The notes: generated from the letters alone by a model not told the origin. A stretch of DNA of 34,441 bases from AC-32 sp963766375 (GCA_963766375.1 CAVXZG010000003.1:1-34441); one strand, 5' to 3'. Positions 7,912 through 16,533 are shown, numbered from the stretch's first letter. A program made the numbers and translations.

Positions 7912-9365
7912 AACGCCTAGCTGCGGCGGTTGCGCTGGCGCTCGCGCTGGCGGGCTCGGCGGCAGCCGACACGTTCCGCGTGCTCCCTGCGACGGGCGGC
8001 GACGTCTTCACGGTGCTCCCCGGGACCGCGCCGAGCATGTCCGGGCCCCTGCCCAGCGCCGATAGCCCGAATGCGCCCGGCTCGATCGCGTTTCCCGACT
8101 CCGTTCGAAGCTATCCGCTCGTCCCCGAGACCCGCACGTACGCGCAGCTGCTCGACCTCTGGCAGCAGTCGGGCGCGGCCTACGGCGTGTCCTGGGAGGT
8201 ACTCGCCGCGATCAACAAGATCGAGTCGAACTTCGGCCGCAACATGGGGCCGAGCTCCGCCGGCGCGATCGGCTGGATGCAGTTCATGCCCTCGACCTGG
8301 GAGCGGTGGGGACTCGACGGGGACGGCGACGGCATCGCGAACCCGTGGAGCCCGGAAGACGCGATCCCCGCGGCGGCGCGCTACCTGGCGGCCTCCGGCG
8401 GACAGGCCGACATCTCCCGCGCGATCTTCTCGTACAACCATGCGCAGTGGTACGTGGACGAGGTGCAGCAACTGGCGCAGCTCTTCAACGCCGGCGGCGT
8501 CGACGTCACGTTCAACCTCGACAAGCTCCAGATCTCTCTCGACAAGGCACGTGCCGTGGTCGTCAAGACCAATCGCAAGCTCGTCAAGGCGCTGCGGAGC
8601 GTACGCGCGCTCGCCCGGCACGAGCGGACGCTCCAGCGCCGCGCTGTCGCCACGCGCTTGCTCTCCGATCGTTTCGCCCTCGATCGCCGCGCGGCTCAGG
8701 CCGGCGTTGTTCGAACCGCCGCCCAGGCTCGCGTGGACGACCTCCGCGCGAAGCTCGCGCAGGCAGAGACGGACCTCGCGTCCGCGCGTGATCGGTCGCT
8801 CGCATCGTCCTTCTCGCCCGCCGCCGGCTCGCTGCTCGGCGGACCGTCATTCGACTCCGGCTACGTCTTCCCGGTCGGCGGAGGGCCGTCACTCGTCTCG
8901 GTCTCGCACTACCACCACGACTATCCCGCGGCCGACATCGCCGCTCCGGAGGGCTCGCCCGTGTACGCGCTGCAGGACGCGATCGTCCTGCGCGCCTGGA
9001 CGTACCCGAACGGGAACTGCGGAATCGGCCTCTCGATTCGCACCGCGGACGGCCAGAGCTGGACGTACTGCCACCTCTCGTACCTCGACCCGGCCATCAC
9101 CCGAGGGGTGCAGCTCGCCGGCGGCACGCAGCTGGGGCTCGTCGGCTCGACGGGCCACGCCACCGGCCCGCACCTGCACCTGCAGCTCGACCCGACCACC
9201 TCCTACCCGCAGGAGCAGGCGTGGTTCCAGAACTTCGCGGGCACCGCGTTCCGCTGGCAGGACGGCGGCCCGACGGACTCCGTGTCTGCGGGCAGCCGAG
9301 TATTCACGGTCGTACCACCGGACGGCGCTCCAGCAAAGGATTCGGTTGTCCTCTTCACCCGTTAA
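7908..9365 (+). CDS. secreted bifunctional peptidoglycan hydrolase: lytic transglycosylase plus M23 peptidase
   Basis: A 485-residue exported protein with a signal peptide (1-20, ALALALAGSAAA). Residues about 75-185 are a lytic transglycosylase domain: catalytic-type Glu106 in NKIESNFG, then SSAGAIGWMQFMPSTW, the calcium-like loop DGDGDGIANP and SYNHAQWYVDEV. Residues 205-305 are a charged, probably coiled-coil segment. Residues 320-430 are an M23/LytM endopeptidase domain with HHDYPAADI (His337, Asp343), YCHL (His389) and GPHLHLQL (His422, His424), so all zinc and catalytic residues seem present. It could cut both glycan strands and peptide crosslinks. The 4-nt overlap with pilT1, and a PASTA-like protein and minor pilins next, suggest a role in opening the cell wall for the pilus; that role is inference. 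Confidence 0.9.
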   Translation: MKRLAAAVALALALAGSAAADTFRVLPATGGDVFTVLPGTAPSMSGPLPSADSPNAPGSIAFPDSVRSYPLVPETRTYAQLLDLWQQSGAAYGVSWEVLAAINKIESNFGRNMGPSSAGAIGWMQFMPSTWERWGLDGDGDGIANPWSPEDAIPAAARYLAASGGQADISRAIFSYNHAQWYVDEVQQLAQLFNAGGVDVTFNLDKLQISLDKARAVVVKTNRKLVKALRSVRALARHERTLQRRAVATRLLSDRFALDRRAAQAGVVRTAAQARVDDLRAKLAQAETDLASARDRSLASSFSPAAGSLLGGPSFDSGYVFPVGGGPSLVSVSHYHHDYPAADIAAPEGSPVYALQDAIVLRAWTYPNGNCGIGLSIRTADGQSWTYCHLSYLDPAITRGVQLAGGTQLGLVGSTGHATGPHLHLQLDPTTSYPQEQAWFQNFAGTAFRWQDGGPTDSVSAGSRVFTVVPPDGAPAKDSVVLFTR

Positions 9366-9406
9366 GGGGATGACAGCCCTCGCGCCGTCCTGCCGAAGGA
9401 ATGAGC

Positions 9407-10282
9407 ATGGCGGTCCGGCTTGCCGCGCTCTTGCCCCGTGCGGTTGTGGTGGCTCTGGTTTGGGTCCTGGCGACAGCGGCCTTCACCTTTGCGGCCGACA
9501 CAACCATCATCGGGCCCTCGAGCGCCACTTCGTCGAAATCGGTGCCTGCGAAGGCGCCTGAGCTCGTCGTGCCCTCGGTCACCGGACAGGCCTACGTTTT
9601 CGCCAAGGGGATCCTCGAGGACGCAGGCTTCGCCTGGCACCTGACCGGCCCCGTGTACGGGTACGCCTCGAACCGCGTCATGGCCCAGACCCCCGCCGCG
9701 GGAACCCGCGTCGTGGACACCGGCGCGCCGATGATCGTGCTGCGCCTCGTACGTGGCGCGTACGCCGAAAAGGGCAGGCCAGTCGGCACCTCCTCGTATC
9801 CCGGCACCAAGATCAGGCTCGCAAACCTGGCAGCGGCGACCGTCACGGTGGCTCCCGTGACGAAACCGGCCGCCAAGCCTGCTGCCAAGCCCGTCGTCAA
9901 GCCGGTCGCGAAGCCGAAGCTGGCCGCGAAGCCGAAGCCGAAGCTGGCGTCCAAGCCGGTAGTGCAGAGCAAGCGCCCGCCCGCCTTCAGCGTCCCCGGC
10001 GCGCCCAAGGAGCCGCTCGACGAGATCACGCTTCCGGCGCGCGCCCTTCGCCTCGAGGCGTGGCTCGCCCAGCGCCCGAAGACGAGCGCGAACGTCCAGA
10101 ATTGGCTCTACCAGCACGCCTGGATCGTCACCGGCGCCAAGTTCGGCTGGTGGCACGGCGCCCAGGCGCTCGAGATCCTGATCCGCGTGGACGAGCGCGT
10201 CCAGCGCCAGTGGGGACTCGGCAGCAAGAGCGAGGCAGTCGCCCGCGCCACCCTGGCCAAGGTCCGCCGGGACGCGAAATGA
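9407..10282 (+). CDS. membrane-anchored PASTA-like protein with a Lys/Pro/Ala linker
   Basis: About 291 residues. An N-terminal hydrophobic segment (AVVVALVWVLATAAFTFA) is a signal peptide or anchor. Residues about 50-115 read as a PASTA-like unit: VPSVTGQAYVFAKGILEDAG, then MAQTPAAGTRVVDTGAPMIV. PASTA units bind uncrosslinked peptidoglycan. Next comes a repetitive linker of Lys-Pro-Ala units (roughly 145-190) likely to cross or contact the wall, then a C-terminal helical domain of about 90 residues with FGWWHGAQALEILIRVDERV that I do not recognise. ATG 9407 has GAAGGA at better spacing than ATG 9401, two codons upstream. It lies 41 bp after the wall hydrolase, and its stop overlaps the next gene (ATGA). 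Likely a wall-binding partner of the hydrolase in pilus passage (inference). Confidence 0.75.
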   Translation: MAVRLAALLPRAVVVALVWVLATAAFTFAADTTIIGPSSATSSKSVPAKAPELVVPSVTGQAYVFAKGILEDAGFAWHLTGPVYGYASNRVMAQTPAAGTRVVDTGAPMIVLRLVRGAYAEKGRPVGTSSYPGTKIRLANLAAATVTVAPVTKPAAKPAAKPVVKPVAKPKLAAKPKPKLASKPVVQSKRPPAFSVPGAPKEPLDEITLPARALRLEAWLAQRPKTSANVQNWLYQHAWIVTGAKFGWWHGAQALEILIRVDERVQRQWGLGSKSEAVARATLAKVRRDAK

Positions 10283-10890
10283 CCTGGCGGCGCGTACTGC
10301 GCCGGCTGGGCGGCGAAGGGGGCTACTCGCTGATCGAAATGCTCACCGTGATGGTGATCATGGGCGTCGTGATGAGCAGCCTGACCACCGTCTTCGTCAC
10401 GGCCTCCAACTCCGAGACGGACATGAACAACCGCTACCAGGCGCAGCTCACCGCCAGGGTCGCGCTCGACAAGATGCGTCGCGAGGTGCACTGCGCGAAG
10501 GTCGCGACGCCTTCAGGCTCAGCCACCTCCTCCGTCACGCTCACCCTGAGCTGGACACAGTCGGATGGAACGACGTTCAGCTGCAAGACCGGCAGCGGCT
10601 CGGTCACCTGGTGCACGCGGAGCGTGGCGACGAATCGGTACGCGCTCTACCGGGTGGTCGGCTCGACCTGCACGGGCGGCGTCAAGTGGGCAGATTTCCT
10701 CGTCCCGGTCACCGCGGCGCCGACCTGCGGCAGCCCGACGGCACTCTGCATCTTCACCTACACCGCGCAGTCGACCAGCTCGCTGGCGAAGCTCCATGTC
10801 GACCTGCCGGTGAACGTCAAGCCGGCGAAGACCTTCGAGCGGTACGAGCTCGTCGACGACATCGTGCTCCGCAACAGCGCGCGCGCCTAA
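10279..10890 (+). CDS. minor pilin, PilW/PulJ type prepilin
   Basis: About 203 residues. The prepilin signal is clear: a short basic leader, then GGYSLIEMLTVMVIMGVVMS, with predicted PilD cleavage after the second Gly and Glu at position 5 of the mature protein. The hydrophobic alpha-1 helix is followed by ALDKMRREVHCAK and a beta-rich globular domain with about seven cysteines (for example SWTQSDGTTFSCKTG, CTGGVKWADF), as in PilW/GspJ-like minor pilins. The start ATG 10279 overlaps the stop of the preceding PASTA-like gene, and the strong continuity argues for one operon with pilT1. Minor pilins of this type usually sit at the pilus tip and prime assembly; that role comes from the family. 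Confidence 0.82.
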   Translation: MTWRRVLRRLGGEGGYSLIEMLTVMVIMGVVMSSLTTVFVTASNSETDMNNRYQAQLTARVALDKMRREVHCAKVATPSGSATSSVTLTLSWTQSDGTTFSCKTGSGSVTWCTRSVATNRYALYRVVGSTCTGGVKWADFLVPVTAAPTCGSPTALCIFTYTAQSTSSLAKLHVDLPVNVKPAKTFERYELVDDIVLRNSARA

Positions 10891-10943
10891 GAACCCTCGG
10901 TCGGGGGACACCGGCGGAGGCGTTCCGCGCCGATGCCCTGAAC

Positions 10944-12739
10944 ATGCGGCGTTGGCTAGGCATGCGATTTATCCGAGACGAGCGCGGGATGGCGCTCGTG
11001 ATGGCGATCGGAATCACGACCGTGCTCGCCATCGCGGGCACGACCGCAATCGCCTACTCGACTTCGAGCGCGACCCAGGCGACTCAGAGCCGCGCGAGGC
11101 AGAGCACGCTTCGCGCTTGCCGAAGCCGGCATGGCCAACGCGATGGCGGTGCTCAACTTCCCGACGAACAACGCCCTCGACAAGGACACGCTTCCCAAGT
11201 GCACGACCAATGAGATGAAGTACACGGCCAGCGGCGCAGCGCGCACCTCGGTCTCCACGTGGACGCGCGCCACGATCAACGGCGGGACGGCCAGCTGGTG
11301 CGGGACGTACGTCGCGAAGGACGCACTCTGGTACGTGACGTCGATCGGGTCGCAACAGAACCCGATCGGTCCTAGCGCAGGCTCGGTTGGCCGGACGCTC
11401 GAGGCCACGGTCACCGTTGTGCCCAAGTTGCGGCAGCCGCTCAACAACCCGGTCTGGAACTACCTCTACGCAGGCCACACCGGCAGCACGTGCGACCAGT
11501 CTCTCAACAACAACATCTCGGGCTCCTCGCGGATGTACGTGGCCGGCAATCTCTGCCTGAGCCCGAACGTCCAGCTTGCGCAGTCGACGGTGATCGTCGG
11601 CGGGAACCTCGACGTCTCGAACAACGCCGCGGTTGGCGCCAACACCAGCTTGGCCACGAGAGTCGAGACCTATGTGGGTGGCAACTGCCGCTACTCCGTC
11701 GGCTCGTGGGTCCCGTGCTCGGGCAACCAGGACGTGAACCACGTCTACAGCAGGCTCACGGACGGAACGACGGGGGTGAACCACATTGCGCCCGTGATCG
11801 CTCCCCCCGCCGCCGACTTCGCCAAGTGGTACGAGAACGCCATCCCGGGGCCTGCGCAGAACTGCACGACCTCGAGCGGAAGCGTCCCCACCTTCGACGG
11901 CAACTACCCGACCAGGGACAACAGCGTCTCGACCGTGTTCGACCTGACCCCGGCGAGCTCGTACACGTGCCGCGTCGGTCTCGGAGCGAGCACGACCCTC
12001 GGAGGCGCGATGACGGCCTCCCAGACGACGCTGACCGTCGCCTCTGCCACCGGCTTCCCGACCAGCTCGTTCTCGGTCAGGGTCGACGACGAGTACATGA
12101 CGGTCACGGGCGGCTTCGGCACGACGACCTGGACGGTGACTCGCGGCGCCCACGCCAGCACGGCGACGGCGCACGTGAACAGCCAGACCGTCACCCTGGT
12201 CAACGACCAGACCGTCAACTGGGACCCTCCCTCGAGCGGCGAGCTCTCCTGGAACGCGACCACGAAGACGCTCACGGTCAACGGGACGATCATGATCGAC
12301 GGCAGCGCCAAGGTCTCGAACAGCGCCATGAACAGCTACAACGGCCTGGGGACGCTCTATCTCTCCGGCACCTTGCGGCTGACCGGCTCGCTGTGCGGCA
12401 AGGTCGCCAGTTCCGGCACCGACGTGCGACGCCACAGGCTGGAATCCGGACAACGAGATGCTGATGATCGTCGCGAACGGAAACGGCGGCCAGGTCAACC
12501 CCGGCGACAGCATCTTCATGGACAACAACAACTCGTATCAGGGTGGGCTCTACGGGGTGAACGCCGTTGAGTTCGGCAACAACGCCAGCGTCGACGGGCC
12601 GATCGTAGGTAGCCAGATCATCCTCGCGAACAACCTGGTGACCAACTCGTTTCCCACCATCAACGAGGTTCCTTCGGGGATGCCGTCGAACGAGAACGTC
12701 TTCGCCCAGCCGAATCCGCCGCAGGGCTTCACCGGCTAG
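10944..12739 (+). pseudogene. PilX-like minor pilin/adhesin gene with two frameshifts
   Basis: Three frames together make one protein of about 597 residues. Frame A (10944 to about 11108) gives the PilX N-terminus: ERGMALVMAIGITTVLAIAG then TQATQSRARQS. Near 11109 one extra base moves the reading to frame B, where RFALAEAGMANAMAVLNF continues the PilX pattern exactly. Frame B runs to about 12420, with Asn- and Gly-rich passages such as SRMYVAGNLCLS and an inserted beta domain (11998-12199). One more extra base near 12421 moves to frame C, which begins CDATGWNPDNEMLMIVANGN and ends QPNPPQGFTG. Both shifts are +1 and neither lies in a homopolymer. The gene may be inactivated, may need recoding, or may carry sequence errors. 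Its position between a PilW-like gene and pilD fits a tip minor pilin. Confidence 0.75.
11998..12199 (+). other. inserted beta domain resembling the 'E1 FCCH-like' module of phage and surface proteins
   Basis: Within the PilX-like protein, a segment of about 67 residues has the pattern TTLTVASATGFPTSSFSV, RVDDEYMTVTG, TTWTVTRGAHAST, TAHVNSQTVTLV. This matches a module (often annotated as ubiquitin-activating enzyme E1 FCCH-like) that is common in phage structural proteins and actinobacterial surface proteins. It is not a usual part of PilX, so it looks like a transplanted binding or spacer domain. Confidence 0.55.
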
Positions 12740-12748
12740 ACTAGCCGG
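12732..12748. terminator. perfect 17-nt inverted repeat spanning the pilX stop codon
   Basis: CCGGCTAGACTAGCCGG is an 8-bp perfect inverted repeat around one central base. The TAG stop of the pilX-like gene (12737-12739) lies inside its left arm. No T-tract follows. It may be a weak terminator or an operator just ahead of the pilD promoter at 12752. Confidence 0.45.
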
Positions 12749-12751
12749 GGC

Positions 12752-12779
12752 TAAGTTCGGGCGCCTCGCGCGCCGATAG
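12752..12779 (+). promoter_or_regulatory. sigma-28-like promoter of pilD
   Basis: TAAG at 12752-12755, 16 nt, then GCCGATAG at 12772-12779. The GTG start of pilD is 8 nt further on, which predicts a leaderless transcript. Confidence 0.6.
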
Positions 12780-12787
12780 GGACGCAC

Positions 12788-13534
12788 GTGGACGTTGCAC
12801 TCGGTGTGCTCGCTTTCTGGCCCGCGCTTGCGCTTGGCAGCTTCGTGAACGTCGTCGCGGCCCGCATGCCCCTGCGCCGCTCCGTCGTGCGGCCGGCCTC
12901 GGCCTGCATGAGCTGCGGCACCGAGCTCGCCTGGTACGACAACGTGCCCGTGCTCTCGTGGCTGCTGCTTCACGGCCGCTGCCGCTCCTGCTCGGCGAAG
13001 ATCAGCCCGCTCTACCCCGCGGTCGAGCTGGCGACCGCCGTTCTCGTCGCCGCCTGCTTCCTCGCTTTCGGGTTCAGCGGCAAGGCCTTCGTCAGCTCCT
13101 TCTTCTGCGTCGTGCTGGTCGCCGTGACCGCGACCGACATCACGCACCGGATTGTCCCGAACCGCATCGTCCTGCCCGCGGCGGTGATCGTGCTCGCCGC
13201 GCAGACGGCGCTCGAGCCGAGCCCCGAGTGGGCCCTCGGGGCGCTCGGCGCCTCCGGGTTCCTTCTTCTCGCCGCTCTCGCCTACCCCGCCGGAATGGGC
13301 ATGGGCGACGTGAAGCTGGCGCTGCTGCTCGGCGCGATGCTGGGCCGCGTCGTCGGAGTCGGCCTGATGCTGGGCATGCTGGCGGCGCTGCTGCCGAGCA
13401 TCGTCCTGCTCGCCAGGCACGGCTCGGCGGCACGCAAGATGGGCATCCCCTTCGCGCCGTTTTTGGCGCTGGGAGCGCTGATCGCCCTGTTTGCGGGCGA
13501 TGCGCTGCTGGACACCTACCTGAGCACCTTCTAA
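12788..13534 (+). CDS. pilD: prepilin peptidase / N-methyltransferase PilD
   Basis: A 248-residue integral membrane aspartic protease that cuts prepilin leader peptides and usually also N-methylates the new N-terminus. Seen: the N-terminal FWPALALGSFVNVVAARMP; the cytoplasmic four-Cys zinc loop SCGTE and CRSCSAK (two CxxC pairs); the two catalytic Asp motifs VTATDITHR and GMGMGDVKLA; and about eight membrane helices. The length is typical. GTG 12788 is used because it lies 8 nt after a sigma-28-like -10 box and begins at the expected first helix. Its targets are probably the pilins at 10279, 10944, 17682, 18157, 18670 and 24195. The stop codon is followed at once by the pilB promoter. Confidence 0.93.
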   Translation: MDVALGVLAFWPALALGSFVNVVAARMPLRRSVVRPASACMSCGTELAWYDNVPVLSWLLLHGRCRSCSAKISPLYPAVELATAVLVAACFLAFGFSGKAFVSSFFCVVLVAVTATDITHRIVPNRIVLPAAVIVLAAQTALEPSPEWALGALGASGFLLLAALAYPAGMGMGDVKLALLLGAMLGRVVGVGLMLGMLAALLPSIVLLARHGSAARKMGIPFAPFLALGALIALFAGDALLDTYLSTF

Positions 13535-13538
13535 AGGC

Positions 13539-13566
13539 TCACTTTTCAGGCCACTTTTGCCGATAC
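13539..13566 (+). promoter_or_regulatory. sigma-28-like promoter of pilB
   Basis: TCAC at 13539-13542, 16 nt, then GCCGATAC at 13559-13566. It lies just after the pilD stop. Unlike most other copies, it is followed by a short leader with a GAGGG ribosome-binding site ahead of ATG 13584. Confidence 0.5.
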
Positions 13567-13583
13567 CTCAATCGAGGGATCGA

Positions 13584-15392
13584 ATGGATCTCAAGCGGCC
13601 AAACAAGCTCAGGATCTCCGGACGCTCCGGAGCGGACGAACCCGCCTCGACAGGCGGTGACTCCGGCCTGCCCGCATCCTTCCCGGTCAACGAGGTCGCG
13701 GAGCTCGTCGCCGACCTGATCGAGACCACCGGGCTCGTCTCGGCCGACCGCCTCGCGGCCGTCCGCGGGCGCGTCAAGCAGGGCGGCTCCTTCGCCCAGG
13801 CCATTCTCGACGAGGGCGTCGCCTCACCGGAGGGAATCGCCCGCACGCTCGCGAGCCGCTTCCACCTGCCTTTCGTCGACCTGCCGGTGCAGGGAGTGGA
13901 CGACGAGGCGGCCAAGGAGCTGCCGGTCCACGTGATGGAGCGCGTGATCGCAGTTCCCTACGCGCTCGAGGGCAACGTGCTGCGCATCGCGATCGCGGAT
14001 CCGGGCAACGTGCAAGCGATCGACGAGCTGAGGCTGGCGACGCGTTTCCAGCTCGAGCTTGCCGTCGCCTCGCGCGACGACATCGAGAGCGAGATCCGCC
14101 GCCTCCTGCGTGCCTCCGAGGCCTTCGGTGCACGCGCCGCGATCGACGAGGAGGACGCGGTCGTCGACGAGAGCCAGGAGCAGGCCGACGACCTCGAGGT
14201 CGACGACGGCATCTCCGACGTCCCGCTCGTCCGGCTGGTCAACTCGATCATCTTCCAGGCAGCCGAGGACGGGGCCAGTGACATCCATTTCGAGCCTCAG
14301 GAGGACGCGCTCGCCGTGCGCCTGCGCATCGACGGCGTGCTGCACGAGGTGCAGCGCATCCCCAAGCGCATGATGCCCGGCGTCACCACGCGGCTGAAGG
14401 TGCTCGCGAAGCTCGACATCGCCGAGCGCCGTAAGCCGCAGGATGGCCGCATCTCGCTGAACGCCGCCGCCGCCGGCCGAATGCTCGACGTCCGTGTCGC
14501 GACCCTGCCGACCGTCGAGGGGGAGGCGGTCGTGATGCGCCTGCTCGACAAGTCCAAGAAGGCGCCGACGCTTACGGAGCTCGGCCTCTCCGACGACATG
14601 CGCGTGAAGATGGAGGAGATCATCCGCCGGCCGACTGGCGCGATCCTCGCCACTGGGCCGACGGGCTCCGGTAAGTCGACGACGCTCTACGCGGCGATGA
14701 CGGAGATCAACAACCCCTCGATCAACATCATCACCGTCGAGGACCCGGTCGAGTTCCGCCTCAGCGGCGTCAACCAGGTGCAGATCAACGCGCGCGCCGG
14801 GCTCACCTTCGCGGCCGCGCTGCGCTCGATCCTCCGTTCCGACCCGGACGTGGTGATGGTCGGCGAGATCCGCGACGGCGAAACGGCCAAGATCTCGATC
14901 GAGGCCGCCCTGACGGGCCATCTCGTGCTCTCGACCCTCCACACCAACGACGCTCCGGGTGCGATCACGCGCCTGAACGAGATGGGCGTCGAGCCGTTCC
15001 TGACGGGCTCCGCGGTCTCGGCCGTGCTCGCCCAGCGGCTCGCCCGCAAGCTCTGCACGCACTGCTGCGAGATGTATTCGCCGACGACGGACGAGATGAT
15101 CAAGGCGCGGGTCTCGCCGGATGTCGCCGCCGCCGCTGACGGCGTGGTCTTCTACCGCAAGAAGGGTTGCCCCCGGTGCGGCCAGACCGGCTACAAGGGC
15201 CGGGTCGGCGTCTACCAGCTGCTCGTGATGAGCGAGAACCTGGAGGCCCTGGCCGCTGCGAAGGCGAGCCGAGAAGAGCTCGAGCGAGCCGCGATCGAAG
15301 AGGGCATGCGAACCCTGTGGGACGACGGCCTGTCGAAGGTCGCCGCCGGCCTCACGTCGCTCGAAGAGCTCGCCCGCGTGACCACGGCCTAA
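13584..15392 (+). CDS. pilB: type IV pilus extension ATPase PilB
   Basis: A 602-residue GspE/PilB family ATPase that drives pilus polymerisation through PilC. Seen in order: an N-terminal T2SSE_N/MshEN-like domain (residues about 30-165, ending SRDDIESEIRRLL); an acidic linker; the DIHFEPQEDALAVRLRIDG region; Walker A GPTGSGKST near residue 358; the Asp box IITVEDPVE; Walker B region RSDPDVVMVGEIRDGETA; the His box TGHLVLSTLHTNDA; and the zinc-binding tetracysteine made of CTHC (near 490) and CPRC (near 529), which separates PilB from PilT. ATG 13584 was chosen over ATG 13557 because GAGGG lies at correct spacing and the earlier ATG lies within the promoter. Only 28 bp separate its stop from the LanC-like pseudogene. 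Confidence 0.94.
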   Translation: MDLKRPNKLRISGRSGADEPASTGGDSGLPASFPVNEVAELVADLIETTGLVSADRLAAVRGRVKQGGSFAQAILDEGVASPEGIARTLASRFHLPFVDLPVQGVDDEAAKELPVHVMERVIAVPYALEGNVLRIAIADPGNVQAIDELRLATRFQLELAVASRDDIESEIRRLLRASEAFGARAAIDEEDAVVDESQEQADDLEVDDGISDVPLVRLVNSIIFQAAEDGASDIHFEPQEDALAVRLRIDGVLHEVQRIPKRMMPGVTTRLKVLAKLDIAERRKPQDGRISLNAAAAGRMLDVRVATLPTVEGEAVVMRLLDKSKKAPTLTELGLSDDMRVKMEEIIRRPTGAILATGPTGSGKSTTLYAAMTEINNPSINIITVEDPVEFRLSGVNQVQINARAGLTFAAALRSILRSDPDVVMVGEIRDGETAKISIEAALTGHLVLSTLHTNDAPGAITRLNEMGVEPFLTGSAVSAVLAQRLARKLCTHCCEMYSPTTDEMIKARVSPDVAAAADGVVFYRKKGCPRCGQTGYKGRVGVYQLLVMSENLEALAAAKASREELERAAIEEGMRTLWDDGLSKVAAGLTSLEELARVTTA

Positions 15393-15420
15393 AGCACACC
15401 GCCGGCACTAGAGTCGGGCC

Positions 15421-16533
15421 ATGCTGTTCACGCCGGAAGCGCACGAGGCGCTCGTGGACGAACCGTGGAGCGCCGAGCGGTCGCGGGCGGCGATCGCCTC
15501 CATCGTCGCCGACGCGGAGAGCGCATTCGACGACGGCTGGCCGACCCATCCGATGGACGCGGAAGACGAGAACGAAGCCCGTACTCGGTTCCGGACGGTG
15601 TATCTCGGAGGCGCCGGGGTCGTCGATGCGCTCCACCGCCTCGAGCGGCGCGGCTTCGTCGAGCTGCATCGCGACTACGTCCCGTACCTGGAGCGCTCGC
15701 TCGAAGCCCAGCCGGACTTCCCCGACTACGACTCGGAGCGAAGCCTCTGGATGGGCGAGCTGGGGATCCGGCTCGTGCTACAGCGGCTCGCACCCTCGCA
15801 CGGCGAACCTCGAGCGGCTGTCCGAGCTGATCGCCGCCAACGCGCAGGACGAGCGTTGCGAGCTGATGTGGGGCAGTCCCGGCACGATCCTCGCCGGGCC
15901 GGGAGCTCCGGGCTCGACGTGACGCGCGAGCATCGAGTGGCTACACGGCAGGCGTGGGACCCGGACGGCGTGTGGACGCAGGACCTGAACGGACTGACCA
16001 GGCGCTTTTCGGCCCGGCGCACGGCTTCGCTGGATGTGTGCTCGCGCTCGGCGATGTCCCCGACGTCTCGCGAGACGCTGCGGCGCTTCGCCGATCGAGG
16101 AAGACGGGCTCGTCAACTGGCCGGCGACTTGCGGGGGAAGGACTCGGCGAAACCGGCGACGGTCGGATCCGCACGCAGTGGTGTCATGGCGCGCCGGGAG
16201 TCGTCGCGACGCTCGGCCACCTCGCGTCGACGAGGAGCTGGAGGGTTACGCGCGGCGGCGAGTTGACGTGGCGTGCCGGGCCGTTGCGAAAGGGGGCAAA
16301 CCTCTGCCACGGCACCGCGGGGAACGGCTACGCGTTCCTGGCGCTGCTCGAGCGCACGGGAGACGAACTGTGGCTCACGCGGGCGCGCGCGTTCGCGATG
16401 CACGCGGCGCGCCAGGTGGAGCAGAGCCGCTCTGAGTACGGGCGCGGCCGCTACACGCTCTGGTCGGGCGACCTCGGCACAGCCCTCTACCTCGCCGACT
16501 GCATCGACGGTCGAGGCAACTGCCCCTCCCGTA
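15421..16533 (+). pseudogene. decayed stand-alone LanC-like (LANCL-type) protein gene
   Basis: The original protein can be followed only by changing frame about seven times. Pieces include MLFTPEAHEALVDEPW and VYLGGAGVVDALHRLERRGF (from 15421), LERLSELIAANAQDERCELM (about 15800-15900), WDPDGVWTQDLNG (about 15956), FGPAHGFAGCVLALGD (about 16005), IEEDGLVNWPA (about 16095), TQWCHGAPGVVATLGHL (about 16175) and LCHGTAGNGYAFLALLERTG (about 16300), ending GDLGTALYLADC. The zinc ligands of LanC proteins are still encoded (WCHG Cys at 16182, CHG Cys-His at 16305). No lanthipeptide precursor or dehydratase is nearby, so this was a LANCL-like orphan, not a lantibiotic cluster. One shift (near 16005) fits loss of a T from a T run. 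The motifs are well preserved, so the decay looks recent. Confidence 0.8.

Noticed and set aside
8058..8065. GCCGATAG inside the wall hydrolase gene
   Set aside because: The -35 position holds TGTC, and the string lies in frame within a coding region; probably chance.
10909..10936. GCCGATGC 7 nt ahead of the pilX start
   Set aside because: The spacing to ATG 10944 fits the other pilus promoters, but the -35 position is CACC and the -10 box has a mismatch. Kept only as a weak possibility.
12290..13420. 376-codon minus-strand open frame across pilD
   Set aside because: It is antisense to an intact prepilin peptidase and of low-complexity composition.
13824..15062. 412-codon minus-strand open frame across pilB
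   Set aside because: It is antisense to a clear PilB with all ATPase motifs; its translation is Arg/Asp/His-rich without domains.
15421..16533. Lantibiotic biosynthesis cluster
   Set aside because: Only a decayed LanC-like gene is present; no precursor peptide, dehydratase or transporter is nearby.
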